Source: CAYLGY01 sp964383325 (GTDB lineage: Bacteria; Pseudomonadota; Alphaproteobacteria; Rhizobiales; Rhizobiaceae). From it: a stretch of DNA of 35,610 nucleotides. The stretch spans positions 1-35,610 of the forward strand of contig CAYLGY010000018.1 of the NCBI GenBank assembly GCA_964383325.1. Reading direction: 5' to 3'. The position numbers and the translations under genes are program-made. Shown piece after piece: positions 23,764 to 32,116 of this stretch. Position 1 is the first letter of the stretch, and every line of letters starts with the position of its first letter. The notes below the pieces were generated by a model. That model was not told the origin of the DNA. It worked only from the letters and a program-made list of their open reading frames with translations, and searched no databases.

Positions 23764-24341
23764 GGCACCAGCATGGCGAGGGCGATCACCAGCTTGACCG
23801 CAAGATCGCCCAGGGCCAGCGACACCCAGAGGGGTACTTCCAGCGACATCAGGGAAACCGTCCAGCCGAGCGAACCATCCGGCAGACCCGTCAGCCTGTC
23901 GATGAAGGCAAGGCGAGCCGAGAAGGCGAGGCCGAAGAACACGATCGTATCGATTAGCGAGCCCAGCATGGAGGAGATCAGCGGCGCCTGCCACCAGGGC
24001 TTGCGGCGCAAGCGATCGAAAATTGCCGCGTCCAGCAATTGCGCGATCAGGAAGGCCGAGCCGGAAGCAAGCGCGATTCGCGGCGTGGCCAGCCAGACTG
24101 ACAGGGCGACCGCCAGAACGAAGCCAGTCAGCACGACCCGCCGCGCGGCGGCCACGCCGAAGCGCCGATTGGTCAGGTCATTGACGAGAAAGGCGATGGG
24201 ATAGGTGAACGCGCCCCAGGTCAGCACCTCCCCCAGGCCCCAATGCTCGAAGGGAAACTGGACAAGGTAATTGGACGCGCCGATCACGATGATCATCATC
24301 GCGATGAATGGCAGCAAATGACTCGTGCGGGATGCAGACAT
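23697..24341 (-). CDS. Queuosine precursor transporter family (VUT/YhhQ) membrane protein
   Basis: 214 aa with about six membrane segments. It contains the family blocks TWGAFTYPIAFLVNDLTNRRFG (about 41-62), AFLIAQLLDAAIFDRLRR and LISSMLGSLIDTIVFFGLAF. Members import preQ0/preQ1 for queuosine tRNA modification in the inner membrane. Start ATG at 24341 has CAGGA seven bases upstream. It lies 51 bases downstream of rpmB on the same strand. The last 67 bases overlap the end of the phytase-family gene on the other strand. Confidence 0.9.
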   Translation of the reverse strand: MSASRTSHLLPFIAMMIIVIGASNYLVQFPFEHWGLGEVLTWGAFTYPIAFLVNDLTNRRFGVAAARRVVLTGFVLAVALSVWLATPRIALASGSAFLIAQLLDAAIFDRLRRKPWWQAPLISSMLGSLIDTIVFFGLAFSARLAFIDRLTGLPDGSLGWTVSLMSLEVPLWVSLALGDLAVKLVIALAMLVPYGVLFSLLRTDGAGSANLNSR

Positions 24342-24392
24342 TTTTTTATCCTGGGTGATGGAACCAGCTGAAGAGGCTTGCGGTCAGCGCGT

Positions 24393-24689
24393 TCAGGCCG
24401 CGCTGGCCTCGGCCGCCTTCTGCGCCACCTGCTTCTTCAGCAGCCGGGCACGTTGCGACAGCTCGCCGCTATCGGCCTTGAGCAGGAATGCATCGAGCCC
24501 GCCGCGATGCTCGACCGAGCGAAGCGCGTGCGCCGAGATCCGGAACCGGTAGCTGCGCCCGAGTGAATCGGACATCAGCGTCACATGAACAAGGTTCGGG
24601 TTGAATTTGCGGCGGGTCTTGTTGTTCGCGTGACTTACATTATTGCCGCTCATCACGGTCTTGCCGGTCAGTTCACAAGCGCGGGACAT
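24393..24689 (-). CDS. rpmB: 50S ribosomal protein L28
   Basis: 98 aa. The start MSRACELTGKTVMSGNNVSH is the L28 hallmark, continuing NKTRRKFNPNLVHVTLMSD and the alphaproteobacterial C-terminal extension rich in Lys/Ala (GGLDAFLLKADSGELSQRARLLKKQVA). ATG at 24689 fits exactly; an upstream frame is non-coding leader. The promoter at 24800-24828 leaves a leader of about 100 bases. It is divergent from the DUF3108 gene, an order frequent in alphaproteobacteria. Confidence 0.98.
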   Translation of the reverse strand: MSRACELTGKTVMSGNNVSHANNKTRRKFNPNLVHVTLMSDSLGRSYRFRISAHALRSVEHRGGLDAFLLKADSGELSQRARLLKKQVAQKAAEASAA

Positions 24690-24799
24690 CTCGGTCAGCC
24701 TTCCAATGGTTCGTGTTACCCGCGACAGTGACGACCCCGCGCCAGCCGCATCTGGACGGCGGCAGCAGATTCTGGTCGACCTCACGGAAAAGTCGCGTT

Positions 24800-24828
24800 T
24801 CCATAGTAAGAAATCGGGCTTGCGTCAA
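24800..24828 (-). promoter_or_regulatory. Promoter of rpmB
   Basis: Minus strand TTGACG (24828-24823), a 17-base spacer, then TATGGA (24805-24800). Transcription would begin near 24793, about 104 bases before the L28 start. Confidence 0.55.
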
Positions 24829-24914
24829 GCGATGCTGCCATCAGCCATTCAGCCCATATTCAGCGCGGCAGGGCCAGACTGGCGGCGAAGCTGGCGAAAG
24901 GAACAAGGAGACAA

Positions 24915-25706
24915 GTGAAGATGCGCCTCGCAATGCGGTCCCTGATCGTTGCAATCCTGCTCGCGCCCCTTGGCGCCCACGCTCTCGAGGCGCCACGGAC
25001 GTTTCGCGCCGAGTATCGCATTTCCTATCTTGGCTTCAAGGTTGCCGATTCGAGCTTCGTCTCCACATTTACCGGCGACCAGTACCAGATCGAGGGCCGC
25101 ATCCGCAGCGCGGGTCTTGCGCGGCTGTTCGACCGCACCGATGCGCGAACGCGCGTCACCGGACGTCTGTCAGGGGATTCGATGCAGCCGGACCAATATC
25201 TGCTGAACTATTTCCATCGCGGACAGGAAAAGGCAACCGTGATCCGCTATGGCAATGGCAGGGTGACCTCGGCCGAGAACCGGCCGCCGCTCGGCAAGCG
25301 CGGCAGCGACTGGGTGCCGCTCGATGCCGCGGATCTGGCGGCGGCCCTCGACCCGATCTCCGGAACCCTGATCCGCGCAGCCTCGGCGCGCGAGGTGTGC
25401 AACCGGACGATTCGGGCGTTTGATGGCGAGATCCGGGTTGATCTTCCCCTGTCCTTTGCCGGCATCCGGCCTTTCTCGACGAAGGGATTCAAGGGCGATG
25501 TCGTGCGGTGCAAGGCGGGCTTCGAACCTGTATCCGGATACCGGAAAGGCCGCCGGGCGCTGGAATTCATGCGGCAGAAGCAGCGCATCGAGATCGAATT
25601 CGCGCCGGTCGGGGATACGGGCGTGCATGCGCCCGTCCGGGCCACGGTGGAAACCGAGATCGGCCCGGTGCGGCTCTACGCGACAAGATTTTCCCTGGAT
25701 GATTGA
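24915..25706 (+). CDS. Exported DUF3108 protein
   Basis: 263 aa. A signal peptide (MRSLIVAILLAPLGAHA, cleaved before LEAPRTF) is followed by the DUF3108 beta-strand-rich domain. RAEYRISYLGFKVADSSF, IEGRIRSAGLARLFDRT, LNYFHRGQEKATVIRY and DLAAALDPISGTLIRA are its typical blocks. Two cysteines, in REVCNRT and VVRCKAG, could form a disulfide. A periplasmic or envelope role is likely and the function is not known. Start: GTG at 24915 with AAGGAGACAA upstream; ATG at 24921 is the alternative. It is divergent from rpmB. Confidence 0.88.
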   Translation: MKMRLAMRSLIVAILLAPLGAHALEAPRTFRAEYRISYLGFKVADSSFVSTFTGDQYQIEGRIRSAGLARLFDRTDARTRVTGRLSGDSMQPDQYLLNYFHRGQEKATVIRYGNGRVTSAENRPPLGKRGSDWVPLDAADLAAALDPISGTLIRAASAREVCNRTIRAFDGEIRVDLPLSFAGIRPFSTKGFKGDVVRCKAGFEPVSGYRKGRRALEFMRQKQRIEIEFAPVGDTGVHAPVRATVETEIGPVRLYATRFSLDD

Positions 25707-25822
25707 CGCCGGCGCCGCGCCTGTGCATCTTCGCCGCCTCCGGGTCACGTAGCTTCCAGGTGCTCGGCAGGACGATCCGCTTTCCGCATCGAACACGATC
25801 GGCGTTTCCGGGGGGAATCTGC

Positions 25823-26710
25823 ATGGCAAAAGCAACGCTGATCGGCTTCGCGGCCATCGTGATGTGGTCGATGCTTGCGCTCTTTACCGATGCGTCCGGC
25901 TCCGTGCCGCCCTTTCTCCTGTCCGCCATGACCTTCGCAATCGGCGCCGCCGCGGGCTTCCTTTTCCTCCTGCTCTCTCCGGCGCGCCCCGAAAGGCCGG
26001 CGGTCCCGGTCGTGGCGTGGCTGGTCGGAATTGGCGGCCTGTTCGGCTATCACTTCTTCTACTTCACCGCCCTTCGCGCCGCCCCGGCCGCGCAGGCCAG
26101 CCTCATCGCCTATCTCTGGCCGCTGCTGATTGTCCTCGGTTCCGCGCTCATGCCCGGAGAGCGGCTGGCCTGGAACCATATTGGCGGTGCGTTGCTCGGC
26201 CTTGCGGGCACGGCCCTGATCGTCAGCGGCGGCAGCGGTTTCGGCTTCGACGCAAGCTACGCCTATGGCTATGCGATGGCGGCGGCATGCGCGTTGATCT
26301 GGTCGTCCTATTCGCTGCTGTCGCGTCGATTCGCCGCCGTCCCGACAACCATCGTGGCCTGGTTCTGCCTGGCGACGGCGGCGCTGTCGCTGGTCTGCCA
26401 CCTGCTGCTGGAAGAGACCATCTGGCCGCAATCCACGGCGGAGTGGCTTGCCGTCGCGGCGCTGGGCCTGATGCCGGTCGGCGCCGCCTTCTATGCGTGG
26501 GATCATGGCGTCAAGCATGGCAATATCCAGTTGCTCGGCGCGGCAAGCTATTCGGCGCCGCTATTGTCGACCTTCCTGCTGATCGCGGCCGGCCGTGCCG
26601 CGCCGACCCTGTCGCTGCTCGCTGCCTGCGCCCTGATCACTGGCGGGGCAATGCTGGCGGCAAGACGCGCACCGCAGCAAGCGACGAGCCCGCAGGATTC
26701 GCTCTCCTGA
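25823..26710 (+). CDS. EamA/DMT-family exporter, YddG-like
   Basis: 295 aa with about ten hydrophobic segments in two EamA repeats. The start MAKATLIGFAAIVMWSMLAL and the C-terminal block YAWDHGVKHGNIQLLGAASY, then APLLSTF, match the E. coli aromatic amino-acid exporter YddG pattern (KATLIGLIAIVLWS and W..GILHGN....GSYFTPVLS). Export of aromatic or other amino acids across the inner membrane is likely. The exact substrate is inference. GGGGGGAA lies upstream of the ATG. Longer upstream frames lie in the 116-base gap after the DUF3108 gene. Confidence 0.88.
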   Translation: MAKATLIGFAAIVMWSMLALFTDASGSVPPFLLSAMTFAIGAAAGFLFLLLSPARPERPAVPVVAWLVGIGGLFGYHFFYFTALRAAPAAQASLIAYLWPLLIVLGSALMPGERLAWNHIGGALLGLAGTALIVSGGSGFGFDASYAYGYAMAAACALIWSSYSLLSRRFAAVPTTIVAWFCLATAALSLVCHLLLEETIWPQSTAEWLAVAALGLMPVGAAFYAWDHGVKHGNIQLLGAASYSAPLLSTFLLIAAGRAAPTLSLLAACALITGGAMLAARRAPQQATSPQDSLS

Positions 26711-26721
26711 ACCGGGAAATG

Positions 26722-27159
26722 TCAGGTCGCCCGGGCCTCCGGCCACATCTCGAACTGGTCGAATTCGAAGCCCGGCGCGACCGTGCAGCCGACCAGCGTC
26801 CAGGGCCCGAGGCTCCGGGCCCGTTGCCACCAGCCCGCGGGAACCACTTGCTGCGGTCGCTCCCCCGCCATCAGGTCCTTGCCGAGAACAAGCGGCATCG
26901 AGGTTTCCATGTCCGCGGAAATCTCCAGTTCAAGGGCTGCCCCGCAATAGTGATGCCAGACTTCGGCAGCATTGCGCACCCGGTGCCATGCCGATTGCTC
27001 TCCGGCTCGCAGCAGGAAATAGATCGCCGTCGAATGGGTGGCGCCACCGGCCGTGGCATCGCGGAAGGTTTCTGCAAACCAGCCGCCTTCGGGATGGGGT
27101 TGCAGGCCAAGCGCGGCAATGATCCGGTCGGCCTCCGCCGCGTCAACCCCTGAATGCAT
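26722..27159 (-). CDS. DUF985 cupin-fold protein
   Basis: 145 aa. ADRIIAALGLQPHPEGGWFAET opens the DUF985 family. STAIYFLLRAGEQSAWHRV, EVWHHYCGAALEL, QVVPAGWWQRAR and LVGCTVAPGFEFDQFEM are its core cupin strands. Histidines in WHRV and WHHY and later acidic residues could hold a metal. Family members are uncharacterised in most bacteria, and no reaction is claimed. ATG at 27159 lies 17 bases inside the end of the glyoxalase II gene, so the two are coupled. The 3' end converges on the exporter gene with an 11-base gap. Confidence 0.9.
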   Translation of the reverse strand: MHSGVDAAEADRIIAALGLQPHPEGGWFAETFRDATAGGATHSTAIYFLLRAGEQSAWHRVRNAAEVWHHYCGAALELEISADMETSMPLVLGKDLMAGERPQQVVPAGWWQRARSLGPWTLVGCTVAPGFEFDQFEMWPEARAT

Positions 27160-27916
27160 CCTTGCGCCTTCTGAGTTCGGCGAAGATTTCGCCATCGCTG
27201 GCATCCTCCATTTGCAGCCGCGCCCGGATGGCAGGGTCATGCGCGCGCAGGAAGGGATTGGCGGCAAGCTCGGCCGCAAGCGTGGTCGGAAGGGTCGGCC
27301 GGCCTGCGGCCCGTGCGGCCTCCACCTCCGCCGCCCGCTGCCGCAGCGCGGGATTGTCGGGATCGACCGACAGGGCGAAGGCCGCATTGGCACTTGTATA
27401 TTCATGGCCGCAATGGATCACGGTCTCCGGCGGCAGGGCCTTCAGCCGTTCCAGGGAGGCATGCATCTGCGCCATGGTCCCCTCGATGACGCGGCCACAG
27501 CCAAGCGAGAACAGCGTATCGGCGGCAAAGAGCACGCCGCTGCCCGTGAAATGATAGACGACATGGCCCAGCGTATGTCCCGGCGTCGCGATGACCACGA
27601 CCTCTTCGCCGCAAAGGCGCAGCCGCTCGCCATCGCTGACGCCGCGGTCCAGGCCGGGAATTCGGTCGCGTTCCGCTTCCGGGCCGAGAATGGCAAGGCC
27701 GAATCTCGCCTTGAGCGCCTCATTCGCGGCGACATGGTCGCCATGGTGATGCGTGATGAGGAGCCGGTCCGGTTTCCAGCCTGTCCGTTCGATCGCAGCG
27801 AGAATCGGCGCTTCTTCAGGCGCATCGATCACTACGGTCTCGCCGCTTTCGGGATCGTGCGCCAGCACGCCGAAATTGTCGCTGCGGCACATGAATTGTT
27901 CGATCTGCAGGGTCAT
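27143..27916 (-). CDS. gloB: Hydroxyacylglutathione hydrolase (glyoxalase II)
   Basis: 257 aa, the normal length. The metallo-beta-lactamase motif THHHGDH (55-61) with H56, H58, D60 and H61, then TPGHTLGHV, AADTLFSLGCGR and CGHEYTSANAAFA, gives all zinc/iron ligands. The C-terminal helical domain with TTLAAELAANPFLRA is specific to glyoxalase II. It splits S-lactoylglutathione to lactate and glutathione. ATG at 27916 was chosen because MTLQIEQFMCRSDNFGVL is the conserved N-terminus. A TTG at 27952 is a poorer alternative. Confidence 0.95.
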   Translation of the reverse strand: MTLQIEQFMCRSDNFGVLAHDPESGETVVIDAPEEAPILAAIERTGWKPDRLLITHHHGDHVAANEALKARFGLAILGPEAERDRIPGLDRGVSDGERLRLCGEEVVVIATPGHTLGHVVYHFTGSGVLFAADTLFSLGCGRVIEGTMAQMHASLERLKALPPETVIHCGHEYTSANAAFALSVDPDNPALRQRAAEVEAARAAGRPTLPTTLAAELAANPFLRAHDPAIRARLQMEDASDGEIFAELRRRKDAFRG

Positions 27917-28013
27917 GTCGGCAGTAGTGACGCCTGCAGCGGGATTCGTCAATGCCCGGAATCGCGGCGCTGGGTCGGGAATGACTGCCCGACCGGCCCG
28001 GCATCGCCAGCTG

Positions 28014-28736
28014 TCAGACGCCCTGCGGCGTTGCCAGCGGCACGAGGACCCGGCGCGAGCGGCTGGCGGGTGCCGTCAATCCCTGGTAGAGGCGCTTTTC
28101 CGCCTCGACGATGATGGCGCCGGAGAAGATCGGCCAGAACCGGCGCCCGGCCCGCTCGAGCACGGGATGAAACTTCAGGAGCGAGGGGCGGCGGAAGGGG
28201 GGGAAATGCATGGCGTCCGCCCACCGCACAGGCGTGAAGCCGGTTTCCTGGAGCAGGGAAGTAAGCTGTCTGCGCGACCAAGGCCGGCCGGTGCCGAAAG
28301 GCGTGTGCTCGAATCGCGCCCACAGCCCGCGGCGATGCGGCACGACAAGGACCAGGCGGCCGCCCGGAGCCAGTACGCGCCAGACCTCGAGCAACGCCTC
28401 GCGCGGGTTTTCGCTGTGCTCCAGGGCATGGACCACGAGCATGCGGTCGATTGCCGCATCCGCCAAGGGCAGCTCCTCGTCACAGACAAGCGCCGTCGCG
28501 GCGGGGCGGCGCACGGGCCAGGCCATTGCCCCCTGCCCTGCCGGCATGAAGGCCATGACCCGCTCGCAGCCACCGGAAAAGCGATCGAGCCAGGGCAGCG
28601 CGTAGCCGAGGCCGACCAGTCGTTCATTCGGTATGGCCGTCCAGACCGCGGACAGGGCCATCGCAATGGACTGTTCGGCCTGCCGGCCGAGTGTCGTCGC
28701 GTAGAAGTCCCGCAATTCGGCAATGTCGCAGCGCAT
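28014..28736 (-). CDS. Class I SAM-dependent methyltransferase
   Basis: 240 aa of the Methyltransf_11 type. RLVGLGYALPWLDRF is motif I-like but lacks the usual GxGxG. DEELPLADAAIDRMLVVHALEHSENPREALLEVWRVLAPGGRLVLVVPHR carries motifs II-III in shortened view (the residues DRMLVVHALEH and LAPGGRL are diagnostic). The C-terminal VLVPLATPQGV is typical of the family found beside gloB in alphaproteobacteria. The substrate is unknown. ATG at 28736 (MRCDIAELRDFYATTLG) is the conserved start; the longer frame to 28796 is not conserved in type. It lies 97 bases upstream of gloB. Confidence 0.85.
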   Translation of the reverse strand: MRCDIAELRDFYATTLGRQAEQSIAMALSAVWTAIPNERLVGLGYALPWLDRFSGGCERVMAFMPAGQGAMAWPVRRPAATALVCDEELPLADAAIDRMLVVHALEHSENPREALLEVWRVLAPGGRLVLVVPHRRGLWARFEHTPFGTGRPWSRRQLTSLLQETGFTPVRWADAMHFPPFRRPSLLKFHPVLERAGRRFWPIFSGAIIVEAEKRLYQGLTAPASRSRRVLVPLATPQGV

Positions 28737-28883
28737 CCCCGCAAGGTGCGGGCTGTGACGTGGAGAAGTCAATGTCGAAACCCGGAATGCCGGCACTGAC
28801 GGTCAGAACGTGCACCGCATCCGTAGCGCCGCATGGCGAGCCGGGATCGAATGGCCGGGATCGGCCGGTGCAGTTCCCGCATC

Positions 28884-29528
28884 TCAATCCTTCCGCGATT
28901 GCGCCGGCGGGTCCTGGCGCAGCATGAAGACAGCCTGCTGGCCGAAGAGGTTCCAGAACCACCATGGCATCGACCAGCGAATCTTCTTGCCGTTCACGTC
29001 GAGGGCCGTCGCCATTTCGACCTTCGCGCCGATTTCGTCGCACAGGGCGATGAAATCGCGAATCGTGCAGAAATGAATGTTCGGCGTATCGTACCAACGA
29101 TGCGGCAATTGCTTCGTTACCGGCATCCTGCCCTTGAAGAGCAGCGAGAGCCGCACGCGCCAATGGCCGAAATTGGGAAAGGAGACGATCGCGCGTTCGC
29201 CGATCCGCAGCAGTTCCAGCAGGACTTCCTTCGGATTGCGCGTTGCCTGCAGGGTCTGCGACAGGATGGCGTAATCGAAGCTCTTGCTCGGATAATGGAC
29301 GAGATCCCGGTCCGCATCGCCCTGGATCACCGACAGGCCCCGCGCCACGCTGGCATTGACGCCGCGTTGCGAAAGCTCCATGCCGCGTCCGTCGATCTCG
29401 CGCTCCTTCTCCAGCCGCTCCAGGAGAGCACCGTCCTCGCATCCCACATCGAGCACCCTCGCCCGCATCGGGATCATGGAAACGATGACGTCGAAATCGA
29501 CGCGCGGGGATGCCATGCCGTCATTCAT
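28884..29528 (-). CDS. metW: Methionine biosynthesis protein MetW
   Basis: 214 aa. VLDVGCEDGALLERLEKE is the SAM-binding motif. SKSFDYAILSQTLQATRNPKEV and SFPNFGHWRVRLSLLFKGRMP, then LPHRWYDTPNIHFCTIRDF, are the MetW signature. MetW partners MetX in homoserine acylation; its own reaction is unsettled. ATG at 29528 lies four bases after the metX stop, giving one metX-metW operon under the SAM-II riboswitch. Confidence 0.95.
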   Translation of the reverse strand: MNDGMASPRVDFDVIVSMIPMRARVLDVGCEDGALLERLEKEREIDGRGMELSQRGVNASVARGLSVIQGDADRDLVHYPSKSFDYAILSQTLQATRNPKEVLLELLRIGERAIVSFPNFGHWRVRLSLLFKGRMPVTKQLPHRWYDTPNIHFCTIRDFIALCDEIGAKVEMATALDVNGKKIRWSMPWWFWNLFGQQAVFMLRQDPPAQSRKD

Positions 29529-29532
29529 GGCT

Positions 29533-30696
29533 TCAGACCCCCCGCGCCCGTGCCGCGGACCGGACGAAACCCTCGATTGCCGAGGAAAGCTCCGGTTCGT
29601 CGAGAAGAAATGCATCATGGCCGCGATCGGTCTCGATCTCCACGAAGGACACGGATGCGCCCGCCGCATTGAGCGCGCGGACGACGGTGAGGCTTTCCGA
29701 GGTCGGAAACAGCCAGTCGCTGGTAAAGGATACGACGCAGAAGCGCGTTTTCGTCCCCATGAACGCCGCCGCAAGCATGCCGTCATGATCGGCGGCAATA
29801 TCGAAATAGTCCATCGCCCGGGTCATGTAGAGATAGGAATTCGCATCGAACCGATCGACAAAGGTCATGCCCTGGTGGCGCAGATAGCTCTCGATCTGGA
29901 AATCGGCATCGAAGCCGAAGGTCAGGCGTTCCCGGTCCTGCAGGCTCCGGCCGAACTTGCGGTGCAGCGCCGCCTCCGACAGATAGGTCACATGCGCCGC
30001 CATGCGCGCCACGGCCAGGCCCTTTTCCGGGCGCCTTCCCTCGAGCAGGTAGCGCCCGCCGCACCAGTCCGGGTCCGCCATGACCGCCTGGCGGCCGACC
30101 TCGTGAAAAGCGATGTTCTGCGACGAGTGCCGCGCCGCCGCGGCGATCGGCATGGCGGTGAAGACCCGCTCGGGATAGCTTGCCGCCCATTCGAGCACCT
30201 GCATGCCGCCCATGGAACCGCCGATCACGGCGAAAAGCTGGTCGATGCCGAAATGGTCGACCAGCATGGCCTGCGCCCGCACCATGTCGGCAATGGTGAT
30301 GACGGGCAGCGAAAGCCCGTAGGGCACGCCGGTCGCCTCATTCACCGATGCCGGCCCGGTGGAGCCGAGGCAGCCGCCAATGACATTCGAGCAGATGACG
30401 AAGAACCGGTCAGTATCGATGGGTTTGCCCGGACCTACCAGCGTGCTCCACCAGCCCGGCTTGCCGGTGACCGGATGGATGCTGGCCACATGCTGGTCGC
30501 CGGTAAGCGCGTGGCAGACCAGAATTGCGTTCGACTTGTCGGCATTGAGCGCGCCATAGGTCTGATAGGCGATCTGAAAGCCCGCAAGCTCGACTCCGGC
30601 GTCGAGGCGCAAGGGCTGGTCGGCGCCGAAGCGAAGGACCGGGCTGTGGGGGGCATTGGCCTCGCTGGTCATGTAATCCGGCGCCTTGCGGGTCAT
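29533..30696 (-). CDS. metX: Homoserine O-acyltransferase MetX
   Basis: 387-aa alpha/beta hydrolase. The nucleophile is S161 in GGSMGGMQVLEW, with catalytic D327 (SFTSDWLFP) and H360 (DRGHDAFLL). AYQTYGALN, CHALTGDQHV and NVIGGCLGSTGPAS are characteristic. It acylates homoserine in the first committed step of methionine synthesis. Acetyl versus succinyl donor cannot be told by eye. AGGAGAGCCTG precedes the ATG. Expression is controlled by the SAM-II riboswitch and terminator just upstream. Confidence 0.96.
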   Translation of the reverse strand: MTRKAPDYMTSEANAPHSPVLRFGADQPLRLDAGVELAGFQIAYQTYGALNADKSNAILVCHALTGDQHVASIHPVTGKPGWWSTLVGPGKPIDTDRFFVICSNVIGGCLGSTGPASVNEATGVPYGLSLPVITIADMVRAQAMLVDHFGIDQLFAVIGGSMGGMQVLEWAASYPERVFTAMPIAAAARHSSQNIAFHEVGRQAVMADPDWCGGRYLLEGRRPEKGLAVARMAAHVTYLSEAALHRKFGRSLQDRERLTFGFDADFQIESYLRHQGMTFVDRFDANSYLYMTRAMDYFDIAADHDGMLAAAFMGTKTRFCVVSFTSDWLFPTSESLTVVRALNAAGASVSFVEIETDRGHDAFLLDEPELSSAIEGFVRSAARARGV

Positions 30697-30714
30697 CAGG
30701 CTCTCCTGCGCGAC

Positions 30715-30745
30715 AAAAAACCGGCTCGCAGTTGCAAAGCCGGTT
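30715..30745 (-). terminator. Intrinsic terminator in the metX leader
   Basis: On the minus strand AACCGGCT (30745-30738), an 11-base loop, AGCCGGTT (30726-30719), then four further T residues. It is a perfect 8-bp stem ending in a run of six T residues. It lies between the SAM-II aptamer and the metX ribosome site, so it is the expression platform of the riboswitch. Confidence 0.85.
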
Positions 30746-30757
30746 CTGCCGCGGCCC

Positions 30758-30812
30758 TTTTAGCAACTTGTTTAACGTGGCTGCAAGCCGACCGGCCCAA
30801 ATCACCACGGAT
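30758..30812 (-). promoter_or_regulatory. SAM-II riboswitch aptamer upstream of metX
   Basis: On the minus strand CGTGGTGATTTGG, then CGGCTTGCAGCCACG, then TTAAACAAGTTGCTAAAAG reproduce in order the conserved parts of the SAM-II (metA) motif: the GTGATTTGG loop, the P1 stem CGTGG / CCACG, and the 3' GCTAAA pseudoknot strand. SAM-II is largely confined to alphaproteobacteria and precedes metX and metA genes. Binding of S-adenosylmethionine should fold the pseudoknot and allow the terminator downstream, lowering metX-metW expression. Confidence 0.93.
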
Positions 30813-30823
30813 CTACCGGCCAA

Positions 30824-30852
30824 TTCATAGGATCGAATGCGCGCCGCGTCAA
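30824..30852 (-). promoter_or_regulatory. Promoter of the metX-metW operon
   Basis: Minus strand TTGACG (30852-30847), a 17-base spacer, then TATGAA (30829-30824). The start point near 30817 falls about five bases before the riboswitch aptamer, so the aptamer is the very 5' end of the mRNA. Confidence 0.65.
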
Positions 30853-31015
30853 CGCAATGCAGAGATGCATGACCGCATGGCTCCAGCCCCTGCCGGCGCG
30901 AATGGCGCGCCCGAATGGGGGGCCGGCGCCATCAAAGCGCTTCCATTTCAACAAGAAAGGCTCTAATCGAGGCCTGCATGCCAATCCCTTGTCCGTGCAT
31001 ATGGAAGACGCTCCG

Positions 31016-32116
31016 ATGACGAAATCCCTGCCCGCTCCACGCCCCGGCATCCTCGAAATCGCTGCCTATGTCCCGGGTCGGGACCGCGTGGCGGGCATGA
31101 CCCGGCTGCACAAGCTTTCTTCCAACGAGAACCCGTTCGGCCCGCCGGAAGCTGCCATCGAGGCCTGCCGCAATGTCGGGTCGAAACTTTCGCTCTATCC
31201 GGACGGCGCGGCCACGGAACTGCGCGAGGCGATCGGCGCGGCTCATGGGCTCAATCCGGCCAATATCGTCTGCGGGAATGGTTCCGACGAACTGCTCGGA
31301 TTGCTGGCGCATGTCTATCTCGGCCCCGGCGACGAGGCGATCCATACCGAACATGGCTTCCTGGTCTATCCGATCCAGATCCGGGCGGCAGGCGCCACGC
31401 CGGTGGTCGCGCCCGAAGTCGACGAGACCGCGAATGTCGATGCGATCCTTGAGCGGGTGACGGCGCGCACAAGGATGGTCTTCCTTGCCAATCCGAACAA
31501 TCCGACCGGCACCTACCTGCCGCTCAGCGAGGTCCGGCGCCTGCATGCCGGCCTGCCCGGCAATGTCGTGCTGGTTCTCGACGGAGCCTATGCCGAATAT
31601 GTCCGTCGCAATGATTACGAGGCCGGCATCGAGCTGGTGTCCTCGGCAAGCAATGTCGTCATGACGCGGACCTTTTCGAAGATTCACGGGCTTGCAGGCC
31701 TCCGCATCGGCTGGCTCTATGCGCCCACGGGGATCGTCGATGCGCTCAACCGGGTTCGCGGGCCGTTCAACGTCAACGCCATGGCCATTGCCGCAGGCAT
31801 CGCCGCGATGGCGGACAAATCCCATGTCGAACATTCGATCGAGCATAATCTGCACTGGCTCGACCGGCTGAGCCGCGAGATCCGCGGGCTTGGCCTGCGG
31901 GTGACGCCCAGCGTCGGCAATTTCATCCTGATCCACTTCCCGCAAGGGGACACGCGCCGCTCCGCCGCCGCCGCCGACGCATTTCTGGGAGAACGCGGCT
32001 TCATCCTGCGGTCGGTCGCTTCCTATGGATTTCCGGATGCGTTGCGGATGACCGTCGGTTCGGAGGAGGCAAATCTGGGCGTGATCGCGGCCCTGGGCGA
32101 GTTTCTGAATGGCTGA
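31016..32116 (+). CDS. hisC: Histidinol-phosphate aminotransferase family (HisC)
   Basis: 366 aa. Fold-type I aminotransferase: LHKLSSNENPFGPPEAAIEA at the N-terminus, CGNGSDELLGLLA, FLANPNNPTGTYL, VLDGAYAEYV and the PLP lysine in TFSKIHGLAGLRIGW, then the C-terminal LRMTVGS. It converts histidinol phosphate; in alphaproteobacteria lacking other enzymes, HisC beside a tyrosine-pathway dehydrogenase may also transaminate prephenate or aromatic keto acids. ATG at 31016 has GGAAGA upstream. ATG at 31001 is an alternative. It is divergent from metX and overlaps the next gene by eight bases. Confidence 0.93.
   Translation: MTKSLPAPRPGILEIAAYVPGRDRVAGMTRLHKLSSNENPFGPPEAAIEACRNVGSKLSLYPDGAATELREAIGAAHGLNPANIVCGNGSDELLGLLAHVYLGPGDEAIHTEHGFLVYPIQIRAAGATPVVAPEVDETANVDAILERVTARTRMVFLANPNNPTGTYLPLSEVRRLHAGLPGNVVLVLDGAYAEYVRRNDYEAGIELVSSASNVVMTRTFSKIHGLAGLRIGWLYAPTGIVDALNRVRGPFNVNAMAIAAGIAAMADKSHVEHSIEHNLHWLDRLSREIRGLGLRVTPSVGNFILIHFPQGDTRRSAAAADAFLGERGFILRSVASYGFPDALRMTVGSEEANLGVIAALGEFLNG

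Noticed and set aside
29356..30966. 536-codon open frame on the plus strand
   Set aside because: It is antisense to metX-metW and runs through the riboswitch; no motif.
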